In this document: positions 43,331-53,035 of the stretch, piece by piece | Layout of the letters: every line of letters starts with the position of its first letter | Position numbering within the stretch: the stretch's first letter is position 1 | Origin: JBAOHV01 sp037045265 | Lineage (GTDB): Bacteria > Actinomycetota > Acidimicrobiia > Acidimicrobiales > Microtrichaceae | Length of the DNA: 64,000 bases | Reading direction: 5' to 3' | NCBI GenBank assembly: GCA_037045265.1 | Contig: JBAOHV010000002.1 | Location: forward strand, 119,522 to 183,521 | Position numbers and translations under genes: made by a program | The notes under the pieces: generated by a model | Databases searched by the model: none | What the model was told of the DNA's origin: nothing | The model's input: the letters and a program-made list of their open reading frames with translations, nothing else

Positions 43331-44194
43331 ATGTCGAGCGCCGCGACCAACACCCGAACCGGTGCGGCCACGTTCATCCTGGCGGTGGCGACGGCAGCGG
43401 TCCTGCTCCTCGCCGCGCCGCTGGTGCTCGTCGTGGCGGCACTGATGGCCGCCGTCGCGCCAACGAGACCGGTGCTCATGCGCTGTGTCGCCGCCGTGGT
43501 CGGGCTGCTCAGAGAGGCGGTGGTGATGGTCGCGCTGGGGGTGCTGTGGGTCGGATCCCCACTGCTCGGCGGAGCTGGATCACAGCGACTGGTCCGTGCT
43601 CACACGCTCCTTCTGGGTTGGCTGGTGCGCGGGTTGTTGCGAGACCGCGCGGTGCTGCTGGGCGCCGCCCTCGTGGCCGAGACCATTCCCGACGACCTGG
43701 TGCTCGACCACCGACCACCCGAGGACCGACGGACGGTGGTGGTGTTCGCCCGCCCCGGTGGTGAAGCCGATGCGCTGGTGCTGGCCCACGTCATCGTCAA
43801 CGTGTACCGCCGTCGGGCGCTTTCGGTGCCCCCTGGCCTGGTCTCTGCGCCCGTAGCGGGACGAGCCGCACTTCCGCTGACCCTCGGACGGTTGTCCAGA
43901 CCCTCCGACGGTCTGGACGGCTGCGACGCCATCGCCGGGCGCTCCGACGGTGCGCTGTTGGTGATCAGCGCGCTAGGGGGTCGGGAACTCGCCGACCAGC
44001 TCGAGGCGGACGCCGACGCCGACGTGCTGTTCGTCGCCCACCGTGGGTGGCCGGGCGAGCTCAGGGTCGCGCAGTGGAGCGCACACCACGACGACATCCC
44101 GGCCGACTCGCCGCCGGCCCCCGACGCCAGGGCGGAGTGGCTGGACGGCCGACTGACCGTGGTGCAGGAGTGGCTCGACTCGGACTTCGGGTGA
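43331..44194 (+). CDS. Membrane protein with degenerate lysophospholipid-acyltransferase-like domain
   Basis: 287 residues. Three or four hydrophobic helices fill the first 130 residues (ATFILAVATAAVLLLAAPLV; LREAVVMVALGVLWVGS). Then RTVVVFARPGGEADALVLAH resembles the RHAGPGDSFLL block of actinobacterial 1-acylglycerol-phosphate acyltransferases. The HX4D catalytic His is replaced by Pro, while the Asp is kept, so acyl transfer is doubtful. The remaining 130 residues have no clear match. ATG at 43331 follows the divergent VIT start by under 40 bp. The family call is tentative. Confidence 0.5.
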   Translation: MSSAATNTRTGAATFILAVATAAVLLLAAPLVLVVAALMAAVAPTRPVLMRCVAAVVGLLREAVVMVALGVLWVGSPLLGGAGSQRLVRAHTLLLGWLVRGLLRDRAVLLGAALVAETIPDDLVLDHRPPEDRRTVVVFARPGGEADALVLAHVIVNVYRRRALSVPPGLVSAPVAGRAALPLTLGRLSRPSDGLDGCDAIAGRSDGALLVISALGGRELADQLEADADADVLFVAHRGWPGELRVAQWSAHHDDIPADSPPAPDARAEWLDGRLTVVQEWLDSDFG

Positions 44195-44266
44195 CGTCCG
44201 ACCTGTTCACATCCTCAGTCTGAGTTGCTACGGTCCTCGGACCAGGCGAATGAGGGAGATTCAGCA

Positions 44267-44422
44267 ATGGAGACACTGACGGCACATCAGGCGGCACGAC
44301 TGCGGAACACGGGAGCGATGACAGCGCTCGCGGCGGTGGTGGCCGTCCTGTCGACCGGCTGCACCGCAGCGGAGTTCGACACCCTGATGACCATCCTGAA
44401 GATCATCGGTCTGTTCATCTGA
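44267..44422 (+). CDS. 51-residue lipoprotein, unknown function
   Basis: Signal sequence MTALAAVVAVLSTGC with lipobox STGC, then only 21 mature residues (TAAEFDTLMTILKIIGLFI at the end), which would form one short hydrophobic helix. GAGGGAG ribosome site 7 bp before the ATG at 44267. The gene has its own terminator-like hairpin (44444-44486). Very short lipoproteins of this type are hard to predict and often missed. Function unknown. Confidence 0.6.
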   Translation: METLTAHQAARLRNTGAMTALAAVVAVLSTGCTAAEFDTLMTILKIIGLFI

Positions 44423-44443
44423 CAGCTGCTACGACCGAATCTG

Positions 44444-44486
44444 CGACGCGGCCCCCGGACCCCCTGTCGGGGGTCGTGCCGCGTCG
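44444..44486 (+). terminator. Two-tier hairpin after small lipoprotein gene
   Basis: Outer stem CGACGCGGC (44444-44452) / GCCGCGTCG (44478-44486) and inner stem GACCCCC (44458-44464) / GGGGGTC (44469-44475), joined by small internal bulges, 21 bp after the stop. Confidence 0.75.
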
Positions 44487-44556
44487 GCGAACGGGCCCCG
44501 GCAAGGTGGGTAAGGTCATGACGACCGAACAGACGACGCCGAGAGGACCCGAACCG

Positions 44557-45140
44557 ATGGCCTTCGAACTTCCCGCACTGCCTTACGCACAGGACGCGCT
44601 TGCTCCCCACATCTCCGCCGAGACGCTGGAGTACCACTACGGCAAGCACCATCAGACCTACGTCACCAACCTCAACAACCTGGTCAAGGGGACCGAGTTC
44701 GAGGCAAGCCTCGCTCGAGGACGTGATCCTCAAGAGCGCATGGTGGCCTGTTCAACAACTCCGCCCAGGTCTGGAACCACACCTTCTACTGGAACTCCAT
44801 GAAGCCGGGTGGCGGCGGCGCCCCCACCGGCGAGATCGCCGACGCCATCAACTCGGCGTTCGGCTCCTACGACGACTTCAAGGCCAAGTTCGCCGAGGCT
44901 GCGACGACCCAGTTCGGGTCGGGCTGGGCGTGGCTCGTGGACTCTGGCTCCGGCCTCGAGATCATGAAGACCGCCAACGCGGACCTGCCGCTCAAGCACA
45001 GCTCGAAGGCACTGCTGACGATCGACGTCTGGGAGCACGCCTACTACATCGACTTCCGCAACGCCCGCCCGAACTACATCTCGACGTTCCTGGATCACCT
45101 GGTCAACTGGGACTTCGCGGCGCAGAACCTGGCCGGCTGA
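44557..45140 (+). CDS. sod: Superoxide dismutase, Fe/Mn type (two frameshifts)
   Basis: About 195 residues after joining: FELPALPYAQDALAPHIS, the first metal-binding His region YHYGKHHQTYVTNLNNL, SLEDVILKS (second frame), GLFNNSAQVWNHTFYWNSM (third frame), FGSGWAWLVDSG and DVWEHAYYIDFRNARPNYI with the last Asp and His metal ligands. Breaks are near 44,710 and 44,745. All four ligand segments are intact, so base errors are likely. Dismutates superoxide in the cytoplasm. GAGAGGA ribosome site supports ATG 44557; ATG 44518 is an alternative. Confidence 0.9.
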
Positions 45141-45183
45141 GCACGCCGGGCCGAACTGTCGAACACCGCTAGGAGGGGCGCAC

Positions 45184-46562
45184 GTGATCGATCGCGGCGC
45201 CCCTCCGGCGCGTTTGGGTGACCCCGAGCACCGCCTGCTGCTCGTCGGGCTCGTCTGTCTGGTCACCCTCGTCGCCACCGAGGCGATGGCGATCAGCACC
45301 GTCATGCCGGCCGTCGAGGACGACCTGGGCGACCTTTGGCTCTACGGCTGGGTGTTCTCGGCGTTCTACCTGGGGAACCTGGTCGGCGTCGTCGTCGGTG
45401 GACGAGCGGTCGACAGGGTCGCGCCGGTCGGACCGATGGCCGTCGGCGTGTCGGTCTTCCTGGTCGGTCTCGTGGTCGGCGGCCTGGCGCCGTCCATGTC
45501 GGTGCTCGTCGCCGGCAGGCTCCTGCAGGGCGTCGGGGCGGGAGTGGTGCCGGCGGTCAGCTACGTGTGCGTCGGGCGGGGGTTCCCCGAGATGCTGCGC
45601 CCCAAGGTGTTCGCCGTCATGTCGACGGCGTGGGTGGTTCCATCGCTCGTGTCGCCGCTCCTGGCGTCGTTCGTCGCCGACCACCTCGGGTGGCGCTGGG
45701 TGTTCCTGGGGCTCGTGCCGGTCACGGTCGTCGTGTCGGTCCTGGCGGTGCCGGCTCTGCGGACCGTCGCCCCCGCGCCTGTCGGTGAGCGGGCCCGATC
45801 GGAGGCGACCGCCATCCGCTCGGTGCTGGTACTGGTGCTCGGATCGGGGCTCCTGGTCGGCGGTCTCTCTCTCGAAGCGCCCATCGTCGGAGTGCCGATC
45901 GCCGTGCTCGGCTCGTTCGTGCTGGTGCCGGCGTTCCGTGCGCTGACCCCGCCGGGCACACTCCGGGCGGGCCGCGGCTTGGCTGCGACCGTCCTGAGCC
46001 GTGGCCTGCTCACCTGGGCCTTCTTCTCGGCCGACGCGTTCGTGTCACTCGCCATGACCTCTGTGCGCTCGGCGAGCACCCGTGACGCCGGTTTCGTGCT
46101 GGCGGGCTCGTCGCTCATGTGGACCGCCGGCTCGTGGTTGCAGGCCCGTACGTACGCCGAATGGGGCCCGCGGCGCCTGGTCCGCCTCGGCGCGTGCTGT
46201 CGGTCCTGGCCGGTTGTGTCGTGATGGTGTCATGTCTGGCGCCGGTGGTGCCTCTGTGGACGTGGTTGGCTGCGGGTGGGCTCACCGGGCTGGGCATGGG
46301 GATCGCCTACGCGCCGATGTCGACGCTGACGCTCGCGCTGGCGGAGCCGGGCGAGCAGGGCGCGGCAACCTCCGCGTTGCAGATGACCGACATCCTCGGA
46401 ATCGCACTCGGGACCGGCATCGCCGGAGTCGTCGTGACCGTCGGCGAGCGGGCGACGACGCTCACATGGCCGCCGCTCGCAGCCGTGTTCCTCCTGGCCG
46501 CAGCGATCGCCGGATCGGTGGCGGTGCTGTCGGCCAGGCTCACCGCTGGTCAGTCGAGCTGA
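45184..46562 (+). CDS. MFS efflux transporter (one frameshift)
   Basis: About 460 residues and 14 likely helices after joining. N-terminal TLVATEAMAISTVMPAVEDD with LGDLWLYGWVFSAFYLGNLV is the start of DHA2-like drug/H+ antiporters, followed by GRLLQGVGAGVVPAVSYVCV (motif C region). The frame changes near 46,190, after WGPRRLVRLGA, and resumes in LSVLAGCVVMVSCLAPVVPL, with GLGMGIAYAPMSTLTLALAE and LGIALGTGIAGVVV. GTG at 45184 behind AGGAGG. Substrate unknown. Converges with the ParA gene, ends overlapping by 13 bp. Confidence 0.85.
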
Positions 46563-47334
46563 CCGACCTGCTCGTAGAGCTGGTCGAACACGTCGGCGAC
46601 ACGTCTGGCCCGGTAGCCGAGAGAGTGCAGCGGGGTGCGATCGCCCACGGCTTCGTTGATGACGGTGCGCTGAGGGATGAACGGGCGCATGAGCACATCG
46701 GTGCCCACCAGCTGTTCGAGCTCCTCGGCCTGGCGCGTCGCTTCGGTCGACACGGCAGGCGCCCGGTTGACGATCACGCCGCCGACGCCCAGCTCGTGGT
46801 TGAGCTCCTGCCAGAGCTCATCGATCGTGCTGAGCACCACATCCACGCCGCGGAACGACAACGCCGACAGCTCGACGACCACCAGCACTCCGTCGGAGGC
46901 CGCTAGCCCTGCACGGGTGGTCGGTCCGAGGCTCGGCGTGCAGTCGATGAACACGTAGCGGTAGTTCCCGACCAGCGGCTCCAGCGTGGACCGCAGCCGC
47001 AGCGCCGACGGCGCTGTCGTGCTCGTCCGCCTCGCGCTCGATCAGGTTCGCGGCTCGCCGGCAGGACGTCGACGCCCTCACCCCAACCAGAGGTGACCGT
47101 GGCCGCTTCGGCGACGCGTGGGTCGCCGGTGCGCAGCACGTCGCCGACCGACAGGTGGTCGTCGCTGGCCTCGACACCCATCGCCCAACCGGCGCTGCCC
47201 TGAGGGTCGAGGTCGACGACCAGGACCGGATCGCCGGCAAGCTGGGCGGCCGATGCGAGCCCCAGGGTCACCGTTGTCTTGCCGACGCCACCCTTCTGGT
47301 TGAGCACGGAGAGAACCTTTGCCACGCCGGACAT
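46550..47334 (-). CDS. ParA-family ATPase (two frameshifts)
   Basis: Deviant Walker A KVLSVLNQKGGVGKTTVTLG, switch VLVVDLDPQGSAGWAMG, Walker B-like YVFIDCTPSLGPTTRAG and a C-terminal GVIVNRAPAVSTEATRQAEE ... TPLHSLGYRARRVADVFDQL. The middle runs through three frames with breaks near 47,060 and 46,960. Such ATPases place DNA, plasmids or protein clusters by dynamic gradients on the nucleoid. No ParB gene or parS-like repeat is visible nearby, so it is an orphan, and cargo positioning is as likely as chromosome partition. Confidence 0.85.
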
Positions 47335-47381
47335 GCTGGCACGGGCCGCGTGGTCGGCTCGAACCGTGGCAGCCTCTCGTC

Positions 47382-48045
47382 ATGGAACAGGCCAGGTCAT
47401 CGGGGTCGGCGTACCTCGTGCAACCCGACGAGGGGCCCGGTCCTGGCGTGCTCGTGCTCCACTCGTGGTGGGGCCTGACCCGGTCGACCAAGGACGCCGT
47501 CGAGCAGCTCGCCGATGCCGGCTACACGGCCATGGCACCGGACCTGCTGGCGGGCGGGATGCCCGGTGACGCAGAGACGGCAAGCCGTCTGCTCGCGAAC
47601 TCCGACCCGAACCTGACCGCAGCACTGGTGCTCGACAGCATCGCTGCTCTCAGAGCGCAGAGCGCCAGCCCCGAGGACCCCTGTCGCGGTCGTCGGCTTC
47701 TCGATGGGGGCGTCCTGGGCGCTGTGGGCGGCGACGCGCCAACCGGCCTCGGTGCGGGCGGTGATCGCCTACTACGGATCGCAGAACATCGACTTCGACA
47801 CGCTCGCGGCACCGGTACTCGGTCACTTCGCCGCGACCGACGAGCTGGTCAGCGACGACGATCTCGTCGAGATGCAGGCCCGCCTGCTGCTGTCGGACAA
47901 GCACGTCGAGATCCACCGCTACCCCGGGACCCGGCACTGGTTCGCCGAGTCGGGTGTGGCGACGCACCATGATGCGGAAGCGGCCGAGCTGGCCTGGACG
48001 AGGACGCTGGGGTTCCTCGAGGACCAGCACCGCAGCGTGTCCTGA
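47382..48045 (+). CDS. Dienelactone hydrolase-family protein (one frameshift)
   Basis: About 220 residues after joining. GPGVLVLHSWWGLTRSTKD, YTAMAPDLLAGGMPGDAETA, then a break near 47,685 just at the nucleophile elbow (VAVVGFSMGASWALWAATR), and VIAYYGSQNIDFDTLAAPVL, LGHFAATDELVSDDD with the catalytic Asp and YPGTRHWFAE with the catalytic His. The elbow reads GFSMG, so Ser replaces the Cys of true dienelactone hydrolases. An alpha/beta-hydrolase with unknown substrate. Confidence 0.85.
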
Positions 48046-48076
48046 GGGTTCGCCCGCATCGGATCCGCGCCGTTGT

Positions 48077-48946
48077 TCAGATCGGTGCCGGCGGGCGGCG
48101 CAGACCCACGACGGCGTCGATCGACAGCAGCGCCAGTGCCGCCCACACCAGCGCGAAGCCGAACCACTGCTCGGGCGACATCACCTCGTCGAACACGAAC
48201 ACGGCCAGCACGAACTGCGTCACCGGGGTCAGGTACTGCAACAGTCCGAGCGCCGACAACGGGATGCGGGTCGCCGCCGTGGCGAACAGGATCAACGGCA
48301 CGACGGTGACGATCCCGGTGCCTGCGAGCAGCACGCTCATGCGCACCCCTCCCTGTCCGAACTCGGCTTCCCCTCTGGCCAGGAGGAACGCCATGGTCAG
48401 GATCGCCAGCGGGGTGAGCAGAGCCGTCTCACCGGCGAGCGATCGCGTCGCTCCGATGTCGATGTGCTTCTTGCAGAAGCCGTAGGCCGAGAACGTGCCT
48501 GCCAGCGTCAACGCCAGCCAGGGCGGATGTCCGTAGGCGACGGTCAGCATGACCACGGCGACGGTGCCGAGAGCCAGCGCGAGCCACTGCGGTCGCCGCA
48601 GGCGTTCCCGCAGCACGCCGACGCCGAGAGCGACAGTGGCGAGCGGACAGATGAAGTAGCCGAGGGCGCCCTCGACGGCGCGGTCGTGGGTGACGGCGAA
48701 CACCCACACGACCCAGTTGACGGCGATCAGCATCGCCGCGAGCGCCAGCCTGGCCAGACGTCGGAGGTCGCTGAACAGCTCACGCAGCCAACCACGGTCG
48801 CCGAGGACGGCGAGCACCGCTGCGAGCACGGCGAAGCTCCAGATGATCCGGTGACAGAGGATCTCGATCGAGGACGTGGGCTCGAGCAGCCTGAAGTACA
48901 GCGGGAACAGGCCCCACACGCCGTACGCAGCCGCGCCGGCGAGCAC
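48077..48946 (-). CDS. rarD: RarD-type EamA/DMT transporter
   Basis: 289 residues, ten hydrophobic helices. The RarD hallmarks YGVWGLFPLYFRLL, EILCHRIIWSF, NWVVWVFAVTHDRAVEGALGY and LGLLQYLTPVTQFVLAVFVF are present. Named from a chloramphenicol-sensitive phenotype; the transported metabolite is unknown. The GTG at 48946 is internal to a longer coding-like stretch (HREEHDEERAG) that reaches an in-frame start only if one base is removed near 48,985, so the true N-terminus may be about 20 residues longer. Confidence 0.87.
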   Translation of the reverse strand: MLAGAAAYGVWGLFPLYFRLLEPTSSIEILCHRIIWSFAVLAAVLAVLGDRGWLRELFSDLRRLARLALAAMLIAVNWVVWVFAVTHDRAVEGALGYFICPLATVALGVGVLRERLRRPQWLALALGTVAVVMLTVAYGHPPWLALTLAGTFSAYGFCKKHIDIGATRSLAGETALLTPLAILTMAFLLARGEAEFGQGGVRMSVLLAGTGIVTVVPLILFATAATRIPLSALGLLQYLTPVTQFVLAVFVFDEVMSPEQWFGFALVWAALALLSIDAVVGLRRPPAPI

Positions 48947-49021
48947 TCCGGCGCGCTCTTCGTCGTGCTCTTCGCGGTGGCTCAGCAGCCCGGGCCCCCG
49001 ACCGTTGTCTCGCTCACCAGC

Positions 49022-49861
49022 TCACCAGAGCTGATCGGTGTAGATGTCGGTGCCGGGGATCGTCGGGATGAACGGTGCGGCGAAGCGCACGGTCGCCAGC
49101 CCGGACCCGTTCACGAGCTCCACGTAACGCTGGATCCTGTCCCACGCCGCGGTCGGCTCGGACGTCAGGTACATCATCTGCAGACTCCGCTGCCGGGTGC
49201 CGGGCCCGGTGCCGAGCTCCATCGGGGCGTCCCCCTCGGAGCCCTTGGGGATGACGGGGCGCCAGTGCAGGACCTGGTCGACCGGCGACGGAGCGCCTTC
49301 TACCCCGTCGGCGAAGAGCAGCGGTGCAGCGGCCGTGCTGAACCACCCGGCGAACTCGGGGTGCGCCACGCCTTCGGCCCGGTCGACGTGCACAGCCACC
49401 AGCCCGGAGTATGGGTGGTCGAGCGCGAGGTGTGCGGGCACGCCGTCGGGGTGGCGGTGGTCCTCGCCGACGAAGAAGTACACGCACGTGTGGGCGTGGA
49501 TGCGCTGGTCGAAACCGCGGCCGTTCTCGTAGAGCTCGAACACCTGACGGTTGGCCCAGGCGAAGTGCTCGGCCTCATGACCCCTGTGGATGAAGTAGGT
49601 GGCCAGGTACGAGCCACGGTCGATCGGTGCGGCTACGGCCTGTTCGGCCGGGGCGTCGGCGGGCAGACGCAGGTCCTTGAGCGCCCTGGTGGCGACCCAG
49701 CGCCGGTTGGCGAACAACCAGGGGCCGACCATGCAGCCCGAGTACAGGTGGTCACGTTCGTACCAGCGGTTGTAGGCGACCTCGGCGCCGGGCTCCGGAT
49801 CGACGAGCGTGAACAGCATCGATCCGACGGCGACGCCCTCGTCCGCTCCGTACGGTTCCAT
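49022..49861 (-). CDS. Dimeric alpha/beta-barrel-like protein of unknown function
   Basis: 279 residues, no signal peptide. The N-terminal MLFTLVDPEPG, then AYNRWYERDHLYSGCMVGPW (strand, then YNxWYxxxH), is the pattern of EthD/NIPSNAP-like dimeric alpha-beta-barrel proteins. A second similar unit may lie in RSLQMMYLTSEPTAAWDRIQ. Family members include small oxygenases and isomerase-like proteins; no catalytic residue can be named. ATG at 49861. Divergent from the S1-domain gene, about 100 bp apart. Confidence 0.65.
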   Translation of the reverse strand: MEPYGADEGVAVGSMLFTLVDPEPGAEVAYNRWYERDHLYSGCMVGPWLFANRRWVATRALKDLRLPADAPAEQAVAAPIDRGSYLATYFIHRGHEAEHFAWANRQVFELYENGRGFDQRIHAHTCVYFFVGEDHRHPDGVPAHLALDHPYSGLVAVHVDRAEGVAHPEFAGWFSTAAAPLLFADGVEGAPSPVDQVLHWRPVIPKGSEGDAPMELGTGPGTRQRSLQMMYLTSEPTAAWDRIQRYVELVNGSGLATVRFAAPFIPTIPGTDIYTDQLW

Positions 49862-49962
49862 CTGGTGCCCCCTGTTCCGACTGCGGCGCCACGGTAGCTG
49901 ACCGCGGCCGGGTGCCCGTCGGAGACGGCGAGCGGGGGCCGGACGGTAGGGTGAGAGAGACC

Positions 49963-51108
49963 ATGGACGAGCGACCAGAGCGACCAGCGCCGGCCCGGCC
50001 CGACGATCGGGCCGGGGAGCTGCCGGCACACCCGGTCATCGGGCAGTCGGCACCAGCAGGCGCGGCCGTCCCGCCCCCGACGGTGCCCAACCACACCCCG
50101 TCCTCGCCCGCCCGGACGGGTCCGTCGGTCGACGTCGGTCACCTGGTCCAGGTGACCGTTTCTGTCGTGGGCGACCGAGAGGTCGAGGTCCGCCTGGCCG
50201 ACGGTCGCACCGGCGTGGTGCCCGCCGGCGAGCTCGACGACGCGGTCAAGGTCGGCGACGTGGTCGAGGCCGCCCAGCTCGCCCGTGAGGACCCGTTGCA
50301 GCGGGCGGTGCTGTCGGTCTCCTGGGCACGCAAGCAGCGGGCCTGGGAGCGAGTTACCGACGCCCATGCGGCGGGGACGTCGCTGCACGGCAAGGTTCTC
50401 CGACTCACCAAGGGGGGAGCGGTGGTCGACCTGGGACTGCGCGCGTTCATGCCGGCCTCGCTCGCCGGCGAGTCCCCCGGTGTGGACCTGGCGGCCCTCG
50501 TGGGCACCGAGCTCGATGTGGCTGTCGTCGAGGTCGACCGGGAGGACGAGCGTGTCATCGTCTCGGCTCGCGCCCACCTGCGCCGCCAGCGCCGCCATGC
50601 CGAGAAGGAGCTCCTGCGCTCGCTCGAACCGGGTGCCGAGGTGCACGGCAGGATCGTGAGCACCGCCGACTACGGCGCTGTGGTCGACCTGGGTGGGGTG
50701 CGAGGACTGGTGCACCGCAGCGAGCTGACGTGGGGTCGGCTCGAGTCGGTTGAGGCGGTCGTCTCGGTAGGCGACGAGGTCGACGTCGTCGTGCTCGAGG
50801 TCCACAAGGGCAAGCCGAAGATCTCCTTGTCGTTGCGGGCCACGCAGCCGGACCCGTTCGCTGCCGTGCAGGTCGGATCGGTCGTCTCGGCGACGGTGGT
50901 CCGCGTGGTCGACTACGGGGTGTTCGTGCGGCTCGACGACGGCGGTGCCGAAGGGCTCGTTCACGTCAGCGAGCTCTCCGACGTACCCGGCTACCGGCCC
51001 GACCAACTGGTCGTACCCGGAGAACAGCTCATGGTGAAGGTCCTCGATCTCGACCGGAAACGCCGCCGGCTGGGGTTGTCGGTGCGTCGGGTTCTCGTGG
51101 ACGACTGA
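49963..51108 (+). CDS. S1 RNA-binding-domain protein (RpsA-like, four repeats)
   Basis: 381 residues: a Pro-rich N-terminus (1-55), then four S1-type OB folds at about 60-130, 150-215, 230-300 and 310-381. The last two are the most typical (YGAVVDLGGVRGLVHRSELT and YGVFVRLDDGGAEGLVHVSE). The first is degenerate. Binds single-stranded RNA, probably as a ribosome-associated or mRNA-handling factor. Actinobacterial ribosomal protein S1 is usually longer and more acidic, so this is more likely a paralogue. ATG at 49963 behind GAGAGAG. Confidence 0.8.
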   Translation: MDERPERPAPARPDDRAGELPAHPVIGQSAPAGAAVPPPTVPNHTPSSPARTGPSVDVGHLVQVTVSVVGDREVEVRLADGRTGVVPAGELDDAVKVGDVVEAAQLAREDPLQRAVLSVSWARKQRAWERVTDAHAAGTSLHGKVLRLTKGGAVVDLGLRAFMPASLAGESPGVDLAALVGTELDVAVVEVDREDERVIVSARAHLRRQRRHAEKELLRSLEPGAEVHGRIVSTADYGAVVDLGGVRGLVHRSELTWGRLESVEAVVSVGDEVDVVVLEVHKGKPKISLSLRATQPDPFAAVQVGSVVSATVVRVVDYGVFVRLDDGGAEGLVHVSELSDVPGYRPDQLVVPGEQLMVKVLDLDRKRRRLGLSVRRVLVDD

Positions 51109-51183
51109 GCTGTCGGCGCCGGTCCTAGACTGGCTGGTCCCCGATCCCGCCGAGGACCCCGACGTGCACCGTTCCGGTCGACC

Positions 51184-52923
51184 GTGAGCACCGCAGACGC
51201 CACTTCAGCCAGCGCCGCATCCCTGCGCCCGACCCGCATCCGGTTGCGGCCGTGGCAGTCGCAGGCGCTCGACGCCCTGTCGCTCAAGGACGGGGCCGAC
51301 TTCCTGGCGGTCGCGACTCCCGGCGCCGGCAAGACGACCTTCGCGCTCACCGCCGCGGTTCAGGACCTGGGCGAGTCCCCCGGGCGCCGAGTGGTCGTCG
51401 TCGCCCCGACCCAGCACCTGAAGCACCAGTGGTCCGAAGCAGCGGCCCGCTTCGGCCTGCACCTGGACCCCGAGTGGGCCGCGCGCGACGGTGCTCTCCC
51501 GGCCGACATGCACGGCATCGTGACCACCTACCAGCAGGTCGTCGACGTCGCGCCGCCGCCCTGGCGCCGCTGGCGCCGGGGCGCCTTCGTCGTGTTCGAC
51601 GAGATCCACCACGCCGCCGATGACCGCTCGTGGGGCGGCGCGGTGCTGCACGCGTTCGAACACGTGCCGCGCGGCGCCTGTCGTTGTCGGGCACCCCGTT
51701 CCGCTCCGACACCTCGGCGATCCCCTTCGTCGACTACCACCTCGACGAAGCTCGCGCCGACTACGAGTACGGCTACGGCGAAGCGCTCGCCGACAGCGGT
51801 GTCGTGCGCCCGGTCTACTTCCCGCGCATCAACGGGTTCATGGAGTGGGTCGCGCCCGACGGCGAGACGGTCGCCGCGACCTTCGAGGACGAGCTGCCAC
51901 GCGAGCTCGCCAACCAACGTCTGCGCACGGCGCTGTCGCTCGAGGGCGAGTGGCTGCCGACCGTGCTCGACCAGGCCCACGAGCGCCTGGGCGAGCTGCG
52001 CCGCGCCCACCCTGAGGCCGGCGGGCTGATCATCGCCATGGATCAGGCCCACGCCCAGGAGCATCGCCGAGCTGCTGGCCCGCCGACACCGTGTCCGTGC
52101 AGTGGTCGCGGTGTCGGACGACCCGGGCGCATCCGAGCAAGATCGCCGCGTTCTCGCGTCCGGATCGAGCCATGGATCGTCGCGGTGCGCATGGTCTCCG
52201 AGGGCGTCGACATCCCACGGCTGCGCATGGCGGTGTTACGCCACGACCACCACCACCGAGCTGTTCTTCCGCCAGGCCGTCGGCCGAGTCGTGCGCTGGA
52301 CCCGTGGTGTGCCGCGCCAGAAGGCGTACTTCTTCCTGCCCGACGACCCGCGCCTGCGTCACTTCGCCGCGACTCTCACCGAGCAGCGCCGCCACAGCCT
52401 CCGCAAACGAGCCGACGGGGAACCCTCGGTCGTGCCCGACGAACCCGAACTGGACGCGATCGACGCCGGTGACGACGAGCAGATGAGCCTGTTCGCGGTC
52501 ATCGGCTCGGTCTCGCTGGGCGAGTCGGGCAGCAGCGGGCCGGCAGGCGAGCACGACACCCACCAGGACGACGGCGTGTTCGGCGACGACCCCGACGGCT
52601 CCGCCCGTGACCCGCGCGACGAGCCCGGTGTCGACCTGGTGCTGCTGCCTCCGCCGTTGCCGGGTGGTGGCGCAAGAGCTGCCCGCGGCGATGAACCCGC
52701 CGAGGCGGGCGGCCAGGCCATGACGTTGCGCCAGCGCAAGGTGGCCCTGCGGGACGCGAACGCCGATCTGGCTCGGGAGCTGGTGCGGATCACTGGTTGG
52801 AGCCACCCGCAGGTGAACGCCGAGCTGAACCGCCTGGCCGGCATCCGCAGGATCTCCGAGGCGACCCTGGAGCAGCTCGACCGCCGCCTCGTCGTCGGGC
52901 GCAAGTGGCTCAGGTCCGCCTGA
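51184..52923 (+). pseudogene. Superfamily 2 DEAD/DEAH-type helicase, several frameshifts
   Basis: N-terminal LRPWQSQALDALS (Q-like region), Walker A AVATPGAGKTTFAL, VVVVAPTQHLKHQW, Walker B AFVVFDEIHHAADD, then (second frame) LSLSGTPFRSDTSAIPFVDY (motif III), and later motif VI FFRQAVGRVVRWTRG with FFLPDDPRLRHFA. The C-terminal 150 residues (LRQRKVALRDANADLARELV ... RITGWSHPQVNAELNRLAGI) are a helical DNA- or RNA-binding module. Frame changes near 51,680, 52,060 and between 52,100 and 52,250. The enzyme belongs to the UvrB/type III restriction-like SF2 group. Likely intact in the organism. Confidence 0.8.
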
Positions 52924-53035
52924 CCCCTCGCTTTGGTCGCACCAACCCCGTCGCCTTCTCGGTGCGATCGTTGTCGAGGGGTGACGGCAATCGCACCGAG
53001 AAGTCGGAGCCGGGCCGAATCGTCCGCTGGCGAGT

